Below, piece after piece: positions 56,569 through 64,000 of a stretch of 64,000 bases of DNA. Origin of the DNA: Capnocytophaga sputigena. Lineage in GTDB: Bacteria > Bacteroidota > Bacteroidia > Flavobacteriales > Flavobacteriaceae. The stretch is from the NCBI RefSeq assembly GCF_900446695.1, contig NZ_UAVP01000008.1, positions 248,001 to 312,000 on the forward strand, read 5' to 3'. Below the pieces are notes generated by a model. The model made no database searches. It saw only the letters and a list, made by a program, of their open reading frames with translations, and was not told the origin of the DNA. How positions within the stretch are numbered: position 1 is the first letter of the stretch; each line of letters opens with the position of its first letter. Position numbers and translations under genes: made by a program.

Positions 56569-57326
56569 AAAAATTGTATCGTTTTATCGTAAAATTCAGT
56601 AGGATTTTGGGCGTGAAGCCAATGTCCTGCCTTGCTTACTACATCTATTGTAGCGTGAGGAAAATGAGTATAGATAAGCGGCTCATCTTCAGGCATTACA
56701 TATTCAGAATACTCACCTTTGAGAAAGAGTGTTTTACCATTGTACACATTGCTATCTGGCAATTCAGCTCCTATCTCACTCTCGTTGGCAATAAGCGCTG
56801 GAAGGTTCAGGCGTAAGCCTAAATGCCCAGGGGTTTCCCAATAGAGATTTTTGAGCAAGAACTGACGGGTGCCTATATCACTCACATAGGCAGCAAGTGC
56901 TTTATCAGCCTCTACACGCGAGGTTATTTTGTTAAAATCAAGAGATGCTAATCCTCGTAATATTTGTTCGTGATGAGGTGGAAAATATTTAGGTGCCATA
57001 TCGGCAACAATGAGTGAGAGTACTTTTTCGGGATATTCAGTAGCAAAGAGCATTGCTGTTTTGCCTCCCATAGAATGCCCCATTAAGTGAAAAGTATCTA
57101 ACTGATGCGCTTCGGCATATTGCAATAAATCTTGTACCATTAGCGGATAACTAAAATCATCGCTGTGGAAGCTGCGACCGTGATTGCGTTGGTCTAACAA
57201 ATGCAGTTGAAAACCTGCTTCGGCATATTTAAGTGCTAAGGAACGCCAATTGTCGGACATTCCTAAGAAGCCGTGCAAAATAACAAAGGGAATACCTTCA
57301 CCTATAATTTGAGAGTGTAATATCAT
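56556..57326 (-). CDS. alpha/beta-hydrolase (YbfF-like)
   Basis: This 256-residue esterase-type hydrolase has an oxyanion motif (VILHGFLGMSDNW), a nucleophile elbow (LMGHSMGGKTA), the acid DEP-region strand (PEDEPLIY) and a catalytic His in SKAGHWLHAQNP. It resembles the YbfF acyl-CoA/ester hydrolases. The ATG at 57326 is used in preference to a TTG five codons upstream. No signal peptide. Substrate unknown. Confidence 0.87.
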   Translation of the reverse strand: MILHSQIIGEGIPFVILHGFLGMSDNWRSLALKYAEAGFQLHLLDQRNHGRSFHSDDFSYPLMVQDLLQYAEAHQLDTFHLMGHSMGGKTAMLFATEYPEKVLSLIVADMAPKYFPPHHEQILRGLASLDFNKITSRVEADKALAAYVSDIGTRQFLLKNLYWETPGHLGLRLNLPALIANESEIGAELPDSNVYNGKTLFLKGEYSEYVMPEDEPLIYTHFPHATIDVVSKAGHWLHAQNPTEFYDKTIQFLCNS

Positions 57327-57358
57327 AAATTCAATTAACAATTAACAATTAATAACGG

Positions 57359-57682
57359 CTAATTTGTTAGTTTCAGTCCGATAATGGAGCTGATAAGGGT
57401 AAACAGAAAGACTACGCGCCAGAGAGTTACAGGTTCTTTGAAAAAGATCATTCCCATTACTACAGAGCCTGCTGCCCCTATACCTGTCCATACAGCATAA
57501 GCTGTACCTAACGGGAGTGATTTGGTAGCTTTCATCATCAGCCACATACTCAGTGAAAATGCAATCACAAAAAGTGCATACCACAAGAAACTCTGTCTGC
57601 CAATAGTCTCACGTGCTTTACCCATACTAAACACAAAAAGAACTTCAAAAAGTCCTGCTAACACAAGATATATCCAAGCCAT
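57359..57682 (-). CDS. SMR-family exporter, SugE/Gdx-like
   Basis: This 107-residue four-helix small multidrug resistance protein has the essential Glu13 in AGLFEVLFVFSMG, then SLPLGTAYAVWTGIGAAGSVVMG, the GTAYAVWTGIG signature of the SugE/Gdx branch, and IIGLKLTN at the end. Gdx proteins export guanidinium; EmrE-like members export quaternary ammonium compounds. The Gdx-type signature favours guanidinium. It works as a dimer; only one gene is present. No guanidine riboswitch was recognised upstream. Confidence 0.88.
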   Translation of the reverse strand: MAWIYLVLAGLFEVLFVFSMGKARETIGRQSFLWYALFVIAFSLSMWLMMKATKSLPLGTAYAVWTGIGAAGSVVMGMIFFKEPVTLWRVVFLFTLISSIIGLKLTN

Positions 57683-57691
57683 ATTAGGGGG

Positions 57692-58744
57692 TTAGGGATT
57701 AGAAGTTAGTTTATAGGAACGCCATTTTTCGATACACGCCTGCATATCATCGGGGAGTTCGCTATCAAAACTCATAAATTCGTGAGTTAGGGGGTGTTCA
57801 AAACCTAACGTTTTGGCGTGCAGGGCTTGCCGGGGTAATACAGCAAAACAATTCTCCACAAATTGTTTATATTTAGCAAAAGTAGTGCCTTTCAGTATTT
57901 TGTCGCCACCATAACGCTCGTCGTTGAAGAGCGTATGCCCTATGTGTTTTAAATGTACCCTGATTTGGTGAGTGCGCCCTGTTTCTAATCGGCAGGACAC
58001 AAGGGTTACATAGCCAAAACGCTCTAAGACTTTGTAATGTGTTACTGCCTCTTTGCCGTGAGAACCATCGGGAAAAACATCCATTTGCAAACGATCTTTC
58101 AAGTGTCGCCCTATATGCCCTCGCACAGTTCCCTCATCTTCTTCTATATTGCCCCACACTAGGGCGATGTACTCACGTTGGGTAGTTTTATAAAAAAACT
58201 GTTGGGTGAGATGCAACATAGCCTCTTCAGTTTTGGCGATTACCAATAGTCCGCTAGTATCTTTATCAATGCGATGCACCAGCCCTGGGCGATTGCTGCT
58301 GTTGTTAGGTAAATGCTCAAAGTGATATACGAGCGCATTGATGAGCGTTCCGCTATAGTTGCCGTGCCCTGGGTGTACTACCATACCCGCAGGTTTATTC
58401 ACTACGAGCAACGCATCATCTTCATATACAATATTTAAAGGGATATTCTCGGGCACTAACAAATCCTCGTGTGGAGGGTGAGAGAGGAGAACTTTTACCA
58501 CATCATTAGCTTTCACACGGTGATTGGCTTTCACTGGTTCGCCATTTACGAAGATATTCCCCTGTTTAGCTGCTTGTTGTACCTTGTTGCGAGTTGCATT
58601 CTCTACAAAATTCATCAAAAACTTATCCACACGCAAAGGTTCTTGCCCCTTGCCTGCTGTAAATGAATAATGTTCGTAGAGTTCGGGAGCTCCCTCGTCG
58701 TCTGGTTCTAAATCGTCTACTAAATCTTCTTCGTACAAAGTCAT
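57692..58744 (-). CDS. rluD: 23S rRNA pseudouridine synthase, RluD family
   Basis: This 350-residue protein has an acidic N-terminal stretch, an S4 RNA-binding domain (RVDKFLMNFVENATRNKVQQ), then the RluA-type catalytic domain with the Asp in HRIDKDTSGLLVIAKT, and GRTHQIRVHLKHIGH. RluD modifies helix 69 of 23S rRNA. It follows the PASTA gene by about 65 bases, an order commonly seen in flavobacteria. The rluD call among RluA paralogues is by length and S4 domain. Confidence 0.9.
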   Translation of the reverse strand: MTLYEEDLVDDLEPDDEGAPELYEHYSFTAGKGQEPLRVDKFLMNFVENATRNKVQQAAKQGNIFVNGEPVKANHRVKANDVVKVLLSHPPHEDLLVPENIPLNIVYEDDALLVVNKPAGMVVHPGHGNYSGTLINALVYHFEHLPNNSSNRPGLVHRIDKDTSGLLVIAKTEEAMLHLTQQFFYKTTQREYIALVWGNIEEDEGTVRGHIGRHLKDRLQMDVFPDGSHGKEAVTHYKVLERFGYVTLVSCRLETGRTHQIRVHLKHIGHTLFNDERYGGDKILKGTTFAKYKQFVENCFAVLPRQALHAKTLGFEHPLTHEFMSFDSELPDDMQACIEKWRSYKLTSNP

Positions 58745-58808
58745 AGAATTTTTAGAGATTGTTTTGGATTAATTTGTTGTAATTAAGGATTGAAACTTAG
58801 GTGAAATG

Positions 58809-59417
58809 CTAATCACCCATCAGTTCCTCTATTGGTATCTCGTTGGGAATTGTATCACGCGTTTCAAAACCATTACCGCAAATTAAGTCTATACGTGAAG
58901 TTTTTACTAACTTATCACCCGGTTGCACTGGCTTGCCATTGTATTGCATCTCAAGCACCATATCCTTACCGATATTATCCACATAAGTTACTTGCCCAAT
59001 GGTAAGTCCTACCGATTGTAAGGTAGCTTCAGCATTCCGGCGTGTTACTTGTATCACCTTGGGAACAGTTACTTTGTGGTAACCCTTAGGATTGAGCGTG
59101 AGATATATTTTGCGATTGTACTTCACTCGCTCATTAGGCTCAGGACTCTGACTGATAACCGATAACGGTGGAAATGAAGGATTGTACTCGGTAGAATCGA
59201 TTACCTCACAGCGTAAATCTTGTTCTTCGAGGAGGATTTGCACTTCGGTAAGGCTTTTATTAGTAAGATCGGGGACTACCACAAACTTACCGTGAGCCGT
59301 ATAGAGTTGCAAAAATTTGAGTGATATCCACACCAATAACACCACTGCTATTGTGGCAAAAAGCAGTTGCCAAGCGAGTTGTTTTCCTGATTTTTTAAAA
59401 AATTCTTTGAAGTTCAT
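58809..59417 (-). CDS. PASTA-domain membrane protein
   Basis: This 202-residue protein has one N-terminal membrane helix (WQLLFATIAVVLLVWISL) and two to three periplasmic PASTA domains: VVPDLTNKSLTEVQILLEEQ, then TVPKVIQVTRRNAEATLQSVG, and a final NGKPVQPGDKLVKTSRIDLI. PASTA domains bind peptidoglycan or muropeptides. There is no kinase domain. The ATG at 59417 is chosen since the preceding codons lie across the promoter. The acidic end IPIEELMGD is typical of the flavobacterial family. Confidence 0.87.
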   Translation of the reverse strand: MNFKEFFKKSGKQLAWQLLFATIAVVLLVWISLKFLQLYTAHGKFVVVPDLTNKSLTEVQILLEEQDLRCEVIDSTEYNPSFPPLSVISQSPEPNERVKYNRKIYLTLNPKGYHKVTVPKVIQVTRRNAEATLQSVGLTIGQVTYVDNIGKDMVLEMQYNGKPVQPGDKLVKTSRIDLICGNGFETRDTIPNEIPIEELMGD

Positions 59418-59444
59418 AACTTTGCAAAGTATTGTTACAGACGG

Positions 59445-59474
59445 CAAAGATATAAAATAATTGACAATTAACAA
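59445..59474 (-). promoter_or_regulatory. promoter of the PASTA/rluD operon
   Basis: TTG (59474-59472), 19 bases, then TATCTTTG (59452-59445) on the minus strand. It abuts the divergent promoter at 59475-59504. Confidence 0.65.
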
Positions 59475-59504
59475 TTGATAATTAACAAATTATTCTTACT
59501 TTTG
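59475..59504 (+). promoter_or_regulatory. promoter of the NPPHGQPGHRCDI lipoprotein gene
   Basis: TTG (59475-59477), 19 bases, then TACTTTTG (59497-59504), 24 bases before the ATG. Its TTG forms the second half of CAATTG (59472-59477), whose first half is the -33 element of the divergent promoter. Confidence 0.7.
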
Positions 59505-59527
59505 CAATCTAAAAACTTATCCATAAA

Positions 59528-60208
59528 ATGAATACATGCTTTATAACAATGTCTATCTTAGGGCTCGCTCTTACTGCTTGCCAAAATACTCCTCAAGAAA
59601 TACCCGTCGCCGAAGATGCTCTTGCTAATACTGAATTAGCTGAAGCACAACGCAATAAATCAAAAGAAGACAATCCTTTTGAGCAGATGAACAACAACAC
59701 TACGCAGGCTACTCTACCTTCTACCCCTACAGGAGTAACCCTTAATCCTCCTCACGGACAGCCAGGACACCGTTGTGACATTGCAGTAGGCGCTCCACTG
59801 CCCAACGACGGCAATGTAGTTGCTCAAGCACAATCTCAAGCTCACCCTGTATCGCAAGGAGACGCGATGCCCGTAGTTTCAGGCGGTATGCCTCAACAAG
59901 TGGTGCAAGTGCAACAACCTCAAGCCCAACAGAGTTATGTAGGACCTAAGGGCGAAAAACTCAATCCTCCTCACGGACAGCCAGGACACCGCTGTGATAT
60001 ACCTGTAGGAGCACCCCTCAATAGCAAACCTGCTGCCCAGCCAGCTGCCGCTCAACCACAAGTAACCCAACAGCAAATTGTAATCGACCCTCAACAAGCA
60101 CAACAACACACGGGCACTACCGAGCCTGGTTTTTCGGGCAAACCTAATCCACCACACGGACAACCAGGACACCGTTGCGATATTGCTGTAGGAGCGACTT
60201 TACCTTAA
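59528..60208 (+). CDS. lipoprotein with three NPPHGQPGHRCDI(A/P)VGA repeats
   Basis: This 226-residue lipoprotein (Cys18 in LGLALTAC, no surface-export motif after it) is mostly low-complexity Gln/Pro/Ala linker. Three nearly identical blocks NPPHGQPGHRCDI(A/P)VGA lie at about residues 73-89, 146-162 and 207-223. Each block has two His and one Cys in the same places, which suggests metal, heme or thiol chemistry, or a docking peptide. I recognise the motif as recurrent in Bacteroidota lipoproteins but know of no assigned function. It has its own promoter and terminator. Confidence 0.75.
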   Translation: MNTCFITMSILGLALTACQNTPQEIPVAEDALANTELAEAQRNKSKEDNPFEQMNNNTTQATLPSTPTGVTLNPPHGQPGHRCDIAVGAPLPNDGNVVAQAQSQAHPVSQGDAMPVVSGGMPQQVVQVQQPQAQQSYVGPKGEKLNPPHGQPGHRCDIPVGAPLNSKPAAQPAAAQPQVTQQQIVIDPQQAQQHTGTTEPGFSGKPNPPHGQPGHRCDIAVGATLP

Positions 60209-60292
60209 TTAAAAATTAACAATTATTAATTAACAAGCTGCAATGTAAAATTGAGAAGAGGTTACTTAAACTTTCATATCAATTTTACCCAT

Positions 60293-60346
60293 AAACTTTG
60301 TCGAAATCTATAACACAACTAGTGTTGAGATTTCGACAAAGTTTTT
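60293..60346 (+). terminator. terminator of the repeat lipoprotein gene
   Basis: AAACTTTGTCGAAATCT (60293-60309) and AGATTTCGACAAAGTTT (60328-60344) form a perfect 17-base-pair stem extended by AACAC/GTGTT, followed by a T run. The outer AAACTTTG...CAAAGTTT matches the stem-loop family at 3870, 6997 and 22086. Confidence 0.85.
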
Positions 60347-60369
60347 TATTTAGTTTATTTCAAAATAGC

Positions 60370-60400
60370 TTGCACACTTCAATTCTATTTAGTACTTTTG
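60370..60400 (+). promoter_or_regulatory. promoter of the third susC-like gene
   Basis: TTG (60370-60372), 20 bases, then TACTTTTG (60393-60400), 59 bases before the ATG. Confidence 0.65.
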
Positions 60401-60459
60401 CCGCCATTAAAAAAACAATCTCATTTTTTATACTACTACCCCACTAATAACTAATATTT

Positions 60460-63400
60460 ATGAAAAAATATCTAATCGCGTGCGCGCTCTTGCCTTGTGG
60501 TATGGCAATGGGGCAGGCGCCTGTCACTCCTAAGGACAGTATCATACAACTGTCATCGGTTGATGTAGTAGCTACTGGCTACCAAAATCTTCACAAAGAG
60601 CAAACTACTTCGGCTTATACCGAAATTAAGCCTTCACAAATCAATCGGCAAATCAATGCTACTCTCAAAGATGTGATAGAAGGGCAAGTTGCAGGTTTGC
60701 GTTTCACAAAAGACCCTTCTACGGGTAAAGAAGTTCCTATCTTGCGCGGTGTAGGCACTTTCTCGGGCAATGTAGGGTATACCCCTCTCGTTGTAATAGA
60801 CAATATCCCTACTGACATTCCGTTAGAGAACATCAACCCACAAGACATAGAATCAGTAACTGTACTAAAAGATGCTGCTGCTACCGCTATCTACGGGGTG
60901 CGCGCTGCCAATGGCGTAATTGTAATTGTTACCAAAAAAGGATTGCATAACGGGTTGCGTATCAACGTGAATACCGATCTTTCTTATACATTCAAACCCA
61001 ATGTAGACCGTATGCACTACGCTTCTACTTCGGACCTTATCGACCTTGAAACCGCTTTCTACCAAAGTAAATTAGCGGACAGCAATGGCAATGTGGATAA
61101 CGTTTTTGACTCTTATGGCGTTATTGGAGGCAGGCAATTCACACGATACTACTCACCTCTTCTTCAGCTCTACCGCGACCAAGCCAAGGGAAAGCTCAGC
61201 ACTCAACAGGTAAATAGCACCCTCAATGAGTGGCGCAAGCGCGATTATATACACGACTTCAAGCGCTATGTGTGGCAACCTATCATCAGCAAACGCTACA
61301 ATATAAACGTAGAAAGTGGCAACAACCGCAGTCAGAACTACGCTTCCTTGCAATATGAAGATACCGATGAGCGCATCGTTACCGAAAAGACTCGTGCCCT
61401 CAATCTCTATTTAAAAAACACCTACCAACTCACTTCTTGGCTAAAAAGCACTATAGGAGTAAACGGCAGATACACTGCTATTGATGCTGTAGCCGAACCA
61501 ATGCGCAGTAATTATACCAATCCGCTAGGGCAACCACGCTACACTTCGTTATTAGGCACTAATCCGTATGCAGGTTTTAATCTGGCAGCTCCTATCAATC
61601 CCTATATTTTAGAACAGATTGCTGGCAACGATGCTTTCCGCTCGTATAGCTTCAATTTATTGGAATCAATCGCGCAAGAACACCAAAAGCAACACACACT
61701 CAACTTGCGTCCGTTTGTAAATCTGCAAGTATCTATACTCAAAGGGTTGCAATACCAAAGTTATTTTCAGTACGAACTGAACACTTACGACAGCGAAACT
61801 TTCTTAGGCAAAGACACTTACTATATGCGTTTACGCCATAACCAATTGGTAAAACAAGACGCTACTACTCAAAAATTCTCTTCAGAACTGCCTGAAGGTG
61901 GTTATTACGAGCAACTAAAAAAACAAACACAGCATTATACCTTTCGTCAGCAGTTAGATTTCAACCGCACTTTTGCCCAAGCGCACAATGTAACAGCTTT
62001 GGTAGGTTTTGAAATGCGTCAACACTACACCCCGCGCAATATTGCTGAAGCTCATTACGGCTATGATGAGCAAACCCTCTCCTTCCCTACTCTCAATTGG
62101 AAAGACCTCTACAACCCTGGGGTAACTTCTTATCTCTATGGCAGGCAATCACTATCGCTAAATCGCAATCAGCAAAGTGAAACCAAACACCGCTTTATTT
62201 CTTTTTATAGCACATTAGGCTATTCGTACCGCCAAAAATACAACCTCACAGGGAGTTTGCGTGTAGATCAAGCTGATATGTTTGGCGCAGACCCTAAGTA
62301 TAAATACCGTCCGCTTTGGTCGGTAGGTGGTAGCTGGAATTTGCATCGCGAAGATTTCTTCAACATCAATGATATTAACTTGCTAAAATTGCGCCTTACC
62401 TATGGTATCAGCGGGAATGTAGATCAAACCACTACCCCTTTCTTGCGCGGGCGCTTACTTACTGATGTGCGTGGTGCTTACCCTTCTCTACAGTATTTGC
62501 ATTTCAACGATACCGATTTGCCTAACCCTAAATTGCGTTGGGAAAAGACTGAAACTGCTAATATAGGTATTGACTTTGGTATGTGGCATTGGCTCTCAGG
62601 AAGTATTGACCTCTACCATCGTTATAGTTCTGACTTATTGGTTCTTACCGAACTCGACCCTACCGTAGGGGCTCAACGACGCCTGATCAACAACGGAGCT
62701 TTGCTAAACAAAGGTATAGAAGTGAGTTTGAACGCTACACGCAAATTGACTGATGATTTGCAACTTAGCGTAGGAACTACCTTTGCCTACAACAAAAATA
62801 CGATTGAAAAAGTGAGCAGTAAGCCTACCAATGCTGTGGAATATGCTCGCAATCCTTTGCTATACTACCGCGAAGGTGATGATTTCAACTCGCTATACGC
62901 TTACCGATACAAGGAAACCACCAATGGCTACCCTGTTTATTTAGATGAAAATGGCAATCCTAACACTACTTTCGATGCCAATGGCGTACCTACTATCAAA
63001 GATATTAAAAATGAAGATGCCCTTGTACGATTAGGAACGATGAATCCCACTTTCAATGGGGCGCTCAACTTGCAACTGCGCTACAAAGTTTTTGAAGTCT
63101 CTACTATGTTTGTTTACGCTGGCGGACATAAACTTCGCAAAGATACCTATTCCATCAACCAAGAAAACGAAACCCACCGCGATATCAACCAGCGTTGGAC
63201 AGCAACTAACCCTACTGATATGCCGCGTATGTCGTTTGACTATCCAGCCGCTTTGAGACGCACCGCCAACACGGTGAATACGCTTTGGCAACTCGGCGAT
63301 AACCACGTGGTAAATGCCGATTACCTCAAATGGCGCAACATAGCTTTTGCTTGCTATATCCCTAAAGATATTTGTGAGAAATTAGGCTTGCAAAATGCTA

Positions 63401-63543
63401 AAGTTACCGCTCAGCTGAACAACCTACTCACTTGGAGTGCTGCTGGCAACGACATAGACCCCGAAGCTTATAATCTGAACACAGGAACACGCTCTTTGCC
63501 TATAGCAACCACTGCCCTCTTTGGCATCTCATTTAGCTTTTAG
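60460..63543 (+). CDS. SusC/RagA-type TonB-dependent receptor without N-terminal regulatory-like domain
   Basis: This is a 1027-residue receptor. The signal peptide ends AMGQ and is followed after a short linker directly by the plug ([52 protein letters not shown]), so the carboxypeptidase-like domain found in the other two SusC proteins here is missing. The barrel ends [12 protein letters not shown]. Receptors of this shape with a SusD partner carry glycans, peptides or siderophore-like ligands. No enzyme gene is visible yet downstream. Confidence 0.93.
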   Translation: MKKYLIACALLPCGMAMGQAPVTPKDSIIQLSSVDVVATGYQNLHKEQTTSAYTEIKPSQINRQINATLKDVIEGQVAGLRFTKDPSTGKEVPILRGVGTFSGNVGYTPLVVIDNIPTDIPLENINPQDIESVTVLKDAAATAIYGVRAANGVIVIVTKKGLHNGLRINVNTDLSYTFKPNVDRMHYASTSDLIDLETAFYQSKLADSNGNVDNVFDSYGVIGGRQFTRYYSPLLQLYRDQAKGKLSTQQVNSTLNEWRKRDYIHDFKRYVWQPIISKRYNINVESGNNRSQNYASLQYEDTDERIVTEKTRALNLYLKNTYQLTSWLKSTIGVNGRYTAIDAVAEPMRSNYTNPLGQPRYTSLLGTNPYAGFNLAAPINPYILEQIAGNDAFRSYSFNLLESIAQEHQKQHTLNLRPFVNLQVSILKGLQYQSYFQYELNTYDSETFLGKDTYYMRLRHNQLVKQDATTQKFSSELPEGGYYEQLKKQTQHYTFRQQLDFNRTFAQAHNVTALVGFEMRQHYTPRNIAEAHYGYDEQTLSFPTLNWKDLYNPGVTSYLYGRQSLSLNRNQQSETKHRFISFYSTLGYSYRQKYNLTGSLRVDQADMFGADPKYKYRPLWSVGGSWNLHREDFFNINDINLLKLRLTYGISGNVDQTTTPFLRGRLLTDVRGAYPSLQYLHFNDTDLPNPKLRWEKTETANIGIDFGMWHWLSGSIDLYHRYSSDLLVLTELDPTVGAQRRLINNGALLNKGIEVSLNATRKLTDDLQLSVGTTFAYNKNTIEKVSSKPTNAVEYARNPLLYYREGDDFNSLYAYRYKETTNGYPVYLDENGNPNTTFDANGVPTIKDIKNEDALVRLGTMNPTFNGALNLQLRYKVFEVSTMFVYAGGHKLRKDTYSINQENETHRDINQRWTATNPTDMPRMSFDYPAALRRTANTVNTLWQLGDNHVVNADYLKWRNIAFACYIPKDICEKLGLQNAKVTAQLNNLLTWSAAGNDIDPEAYNLNTGTRSLPIATTALFGISFSF

Positions 63544-63595
63544 TCGTAGCAGCCGTAGCACGGCAGGCAGTTTTTTATATCTTAATAATTTTACA

Positions 63596-64000
63596 ATGAA
63601 AAGAATCATAATCACAATAATATTCAGCGCATTGTTTTTCAGTGCTTGCGAAAAATATACCGACCTTACCCCTAAAGGTGAAAAGATTATCAACACTGCT
63701 GAGGAATACTACGATTTGGTAGTATTTCCCACTAAAAACTACCCACCTTTCAACTTCCGCACTTTGGTAGACGACAATTGGGTGAAAGAGAGTAGCATCG
63801 TAGGGAAAAGTCCCGATCTAAACAGCATCAACTTCTATTATGAAGAAAATGCCCCACGTGCCGATTACATCGAGTCATCAGCCTTTTATAACAATGTATA
63901 TAGTTATATCAACAGATGGAATATGATTATCACTACCGTTGATTATGCCAAAGGCGATGCTTCACTAAAAGCACGTGCCAAAGCTGAAGCCCGCTTGCTA
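63596..64000 (+). CDS. SusD/RagB-family lipoprotein, N-terminal part
   Basis: The start at 63596 begins a lipoprotein signal (MKRIIITIIFSALFFSAC, Cys18) followed by EKYTDLTPKGEKIINTAEEY, a SusD-type opening. 135 residues are visible before the window ends, with the family's helical segment YINRWNMIITTVDYAKGDAS and ARAKAEARLL. It follows the susC-like gene by 52 bases and is its partner. Not in any complete frame because it runs off the right edge. Confidence 0.88.
   Translation, partial: MKRIIITIIFSALFFSACEKYTDLTPKGEKIINTAEEYYDLVVFPTKNYPPFNFRTLVDDNWVKESSIVGKSPDLNSINFYYEENAPRADYIESSAFYNNVYSYINRWNMIITTVDYAKGDASLKARAKAEARLL

Overview
The window reads as chromosomal DNA of a host-associated member of the Bacteroidota, family Flavobacteriaceae, most likely an oral Capnocytophaga. 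The evidence is AT-rich intergenic DNA, SusC/SusD pairs, a PorP/SprF protein, surface-lipoprotein export motifs after the lipobox cysteine, and promoters of the form TTG-N19-21-TAnnTTTG. The genus is an inference; the phylum-level call is firm.

Layout. 1-3.8 kb: 5' end of a SusC receptor gene preceded by a large one-piece sensor/LuxR-type regulator. 3.9-6.9 kb: three paralogous lipoproteins with almost identical signal-peptide DNA, and a possible MITE. 7-11.9 kb: a plugless outer-membrane barrel and a 1001-residue TPR protein. 12-24.3 kb: a polysaccharide utilisation locus (GH97 alpha-glucosidase, SusC, SusD, SusE-like protein, GH2 beta-galactosidase with a discoidin domain). 24.4-31.7 kb: housekeeping genes (ketoacyl synthase, ABC ATPase, PheS, a nucleosidase-like protein, RecX, Roadblock protein, tRNA-Cys, FolB, PorP/SprF). 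32-42.3 kb: DUF3829 lipoprotein, CPBP-like membrane protein, nitroreductase, GH92 mannosidase, then two low-GC orphan loci bounded by copies of one 40-bp repeat, a WG-repeat protein and a PepSY-flavoreductase. Two genes here are broken: one by a 13-bp tandem duplication, the other by an in-frame TAG. 42.3-47.7 kb: CBS protein, three tandem paralogous barrels with variable Pro/Glu tails, a PolB-like exonuclease, TrmB and a CDF metal exporter. 48.1-49.3 kb: a compact phage-type lysis cassette (holin-like protein, glucosaminidase, unimolecular-spanin-like lipoprotein) with no phage structural genes around it. 49.5-56.1 kb: DUF502 protein, then nrfH-nrfA-resB-ccsA for ammonia-forming nitrite respiration and its cytochrome c assembly, and a divergent porin. 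56.2-59.4 kb: small membrane protein, hydrolase, SMR exporter, RluD, PASTA protein. 59.5-64 kb: a lipoprotein with three copies of a Cys/His motif, then a third SusC/SusD pair cut by the window end.

How the genes work together. The PUL proteins bind glycans at the surface (SusD/E), import them (SusC) and cleave them (GH97, GH2); GH92 adds alpha-mannosidase capacity, fitting growth on host glycans. NrfH passes quinol electrons to NrfA, and ResB/CcsA attach the c-type hemes both need. The lysis cassette has the parts to breach inner membrane, wall and outer membrane in sequence.

Intergenic DNA is unusually structured. At least five families of short dispersed repeats recur, several acting as terminators or supplying the stop codons of neighbouring genes. 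The most interesting items for follow-up are the isolated lysis cassette, the two disrupted genes that may be switchable or decaying, the shared-leader lipoprotein trio, and the NPPHGQPGHRCDI-repeat lipoprotein.
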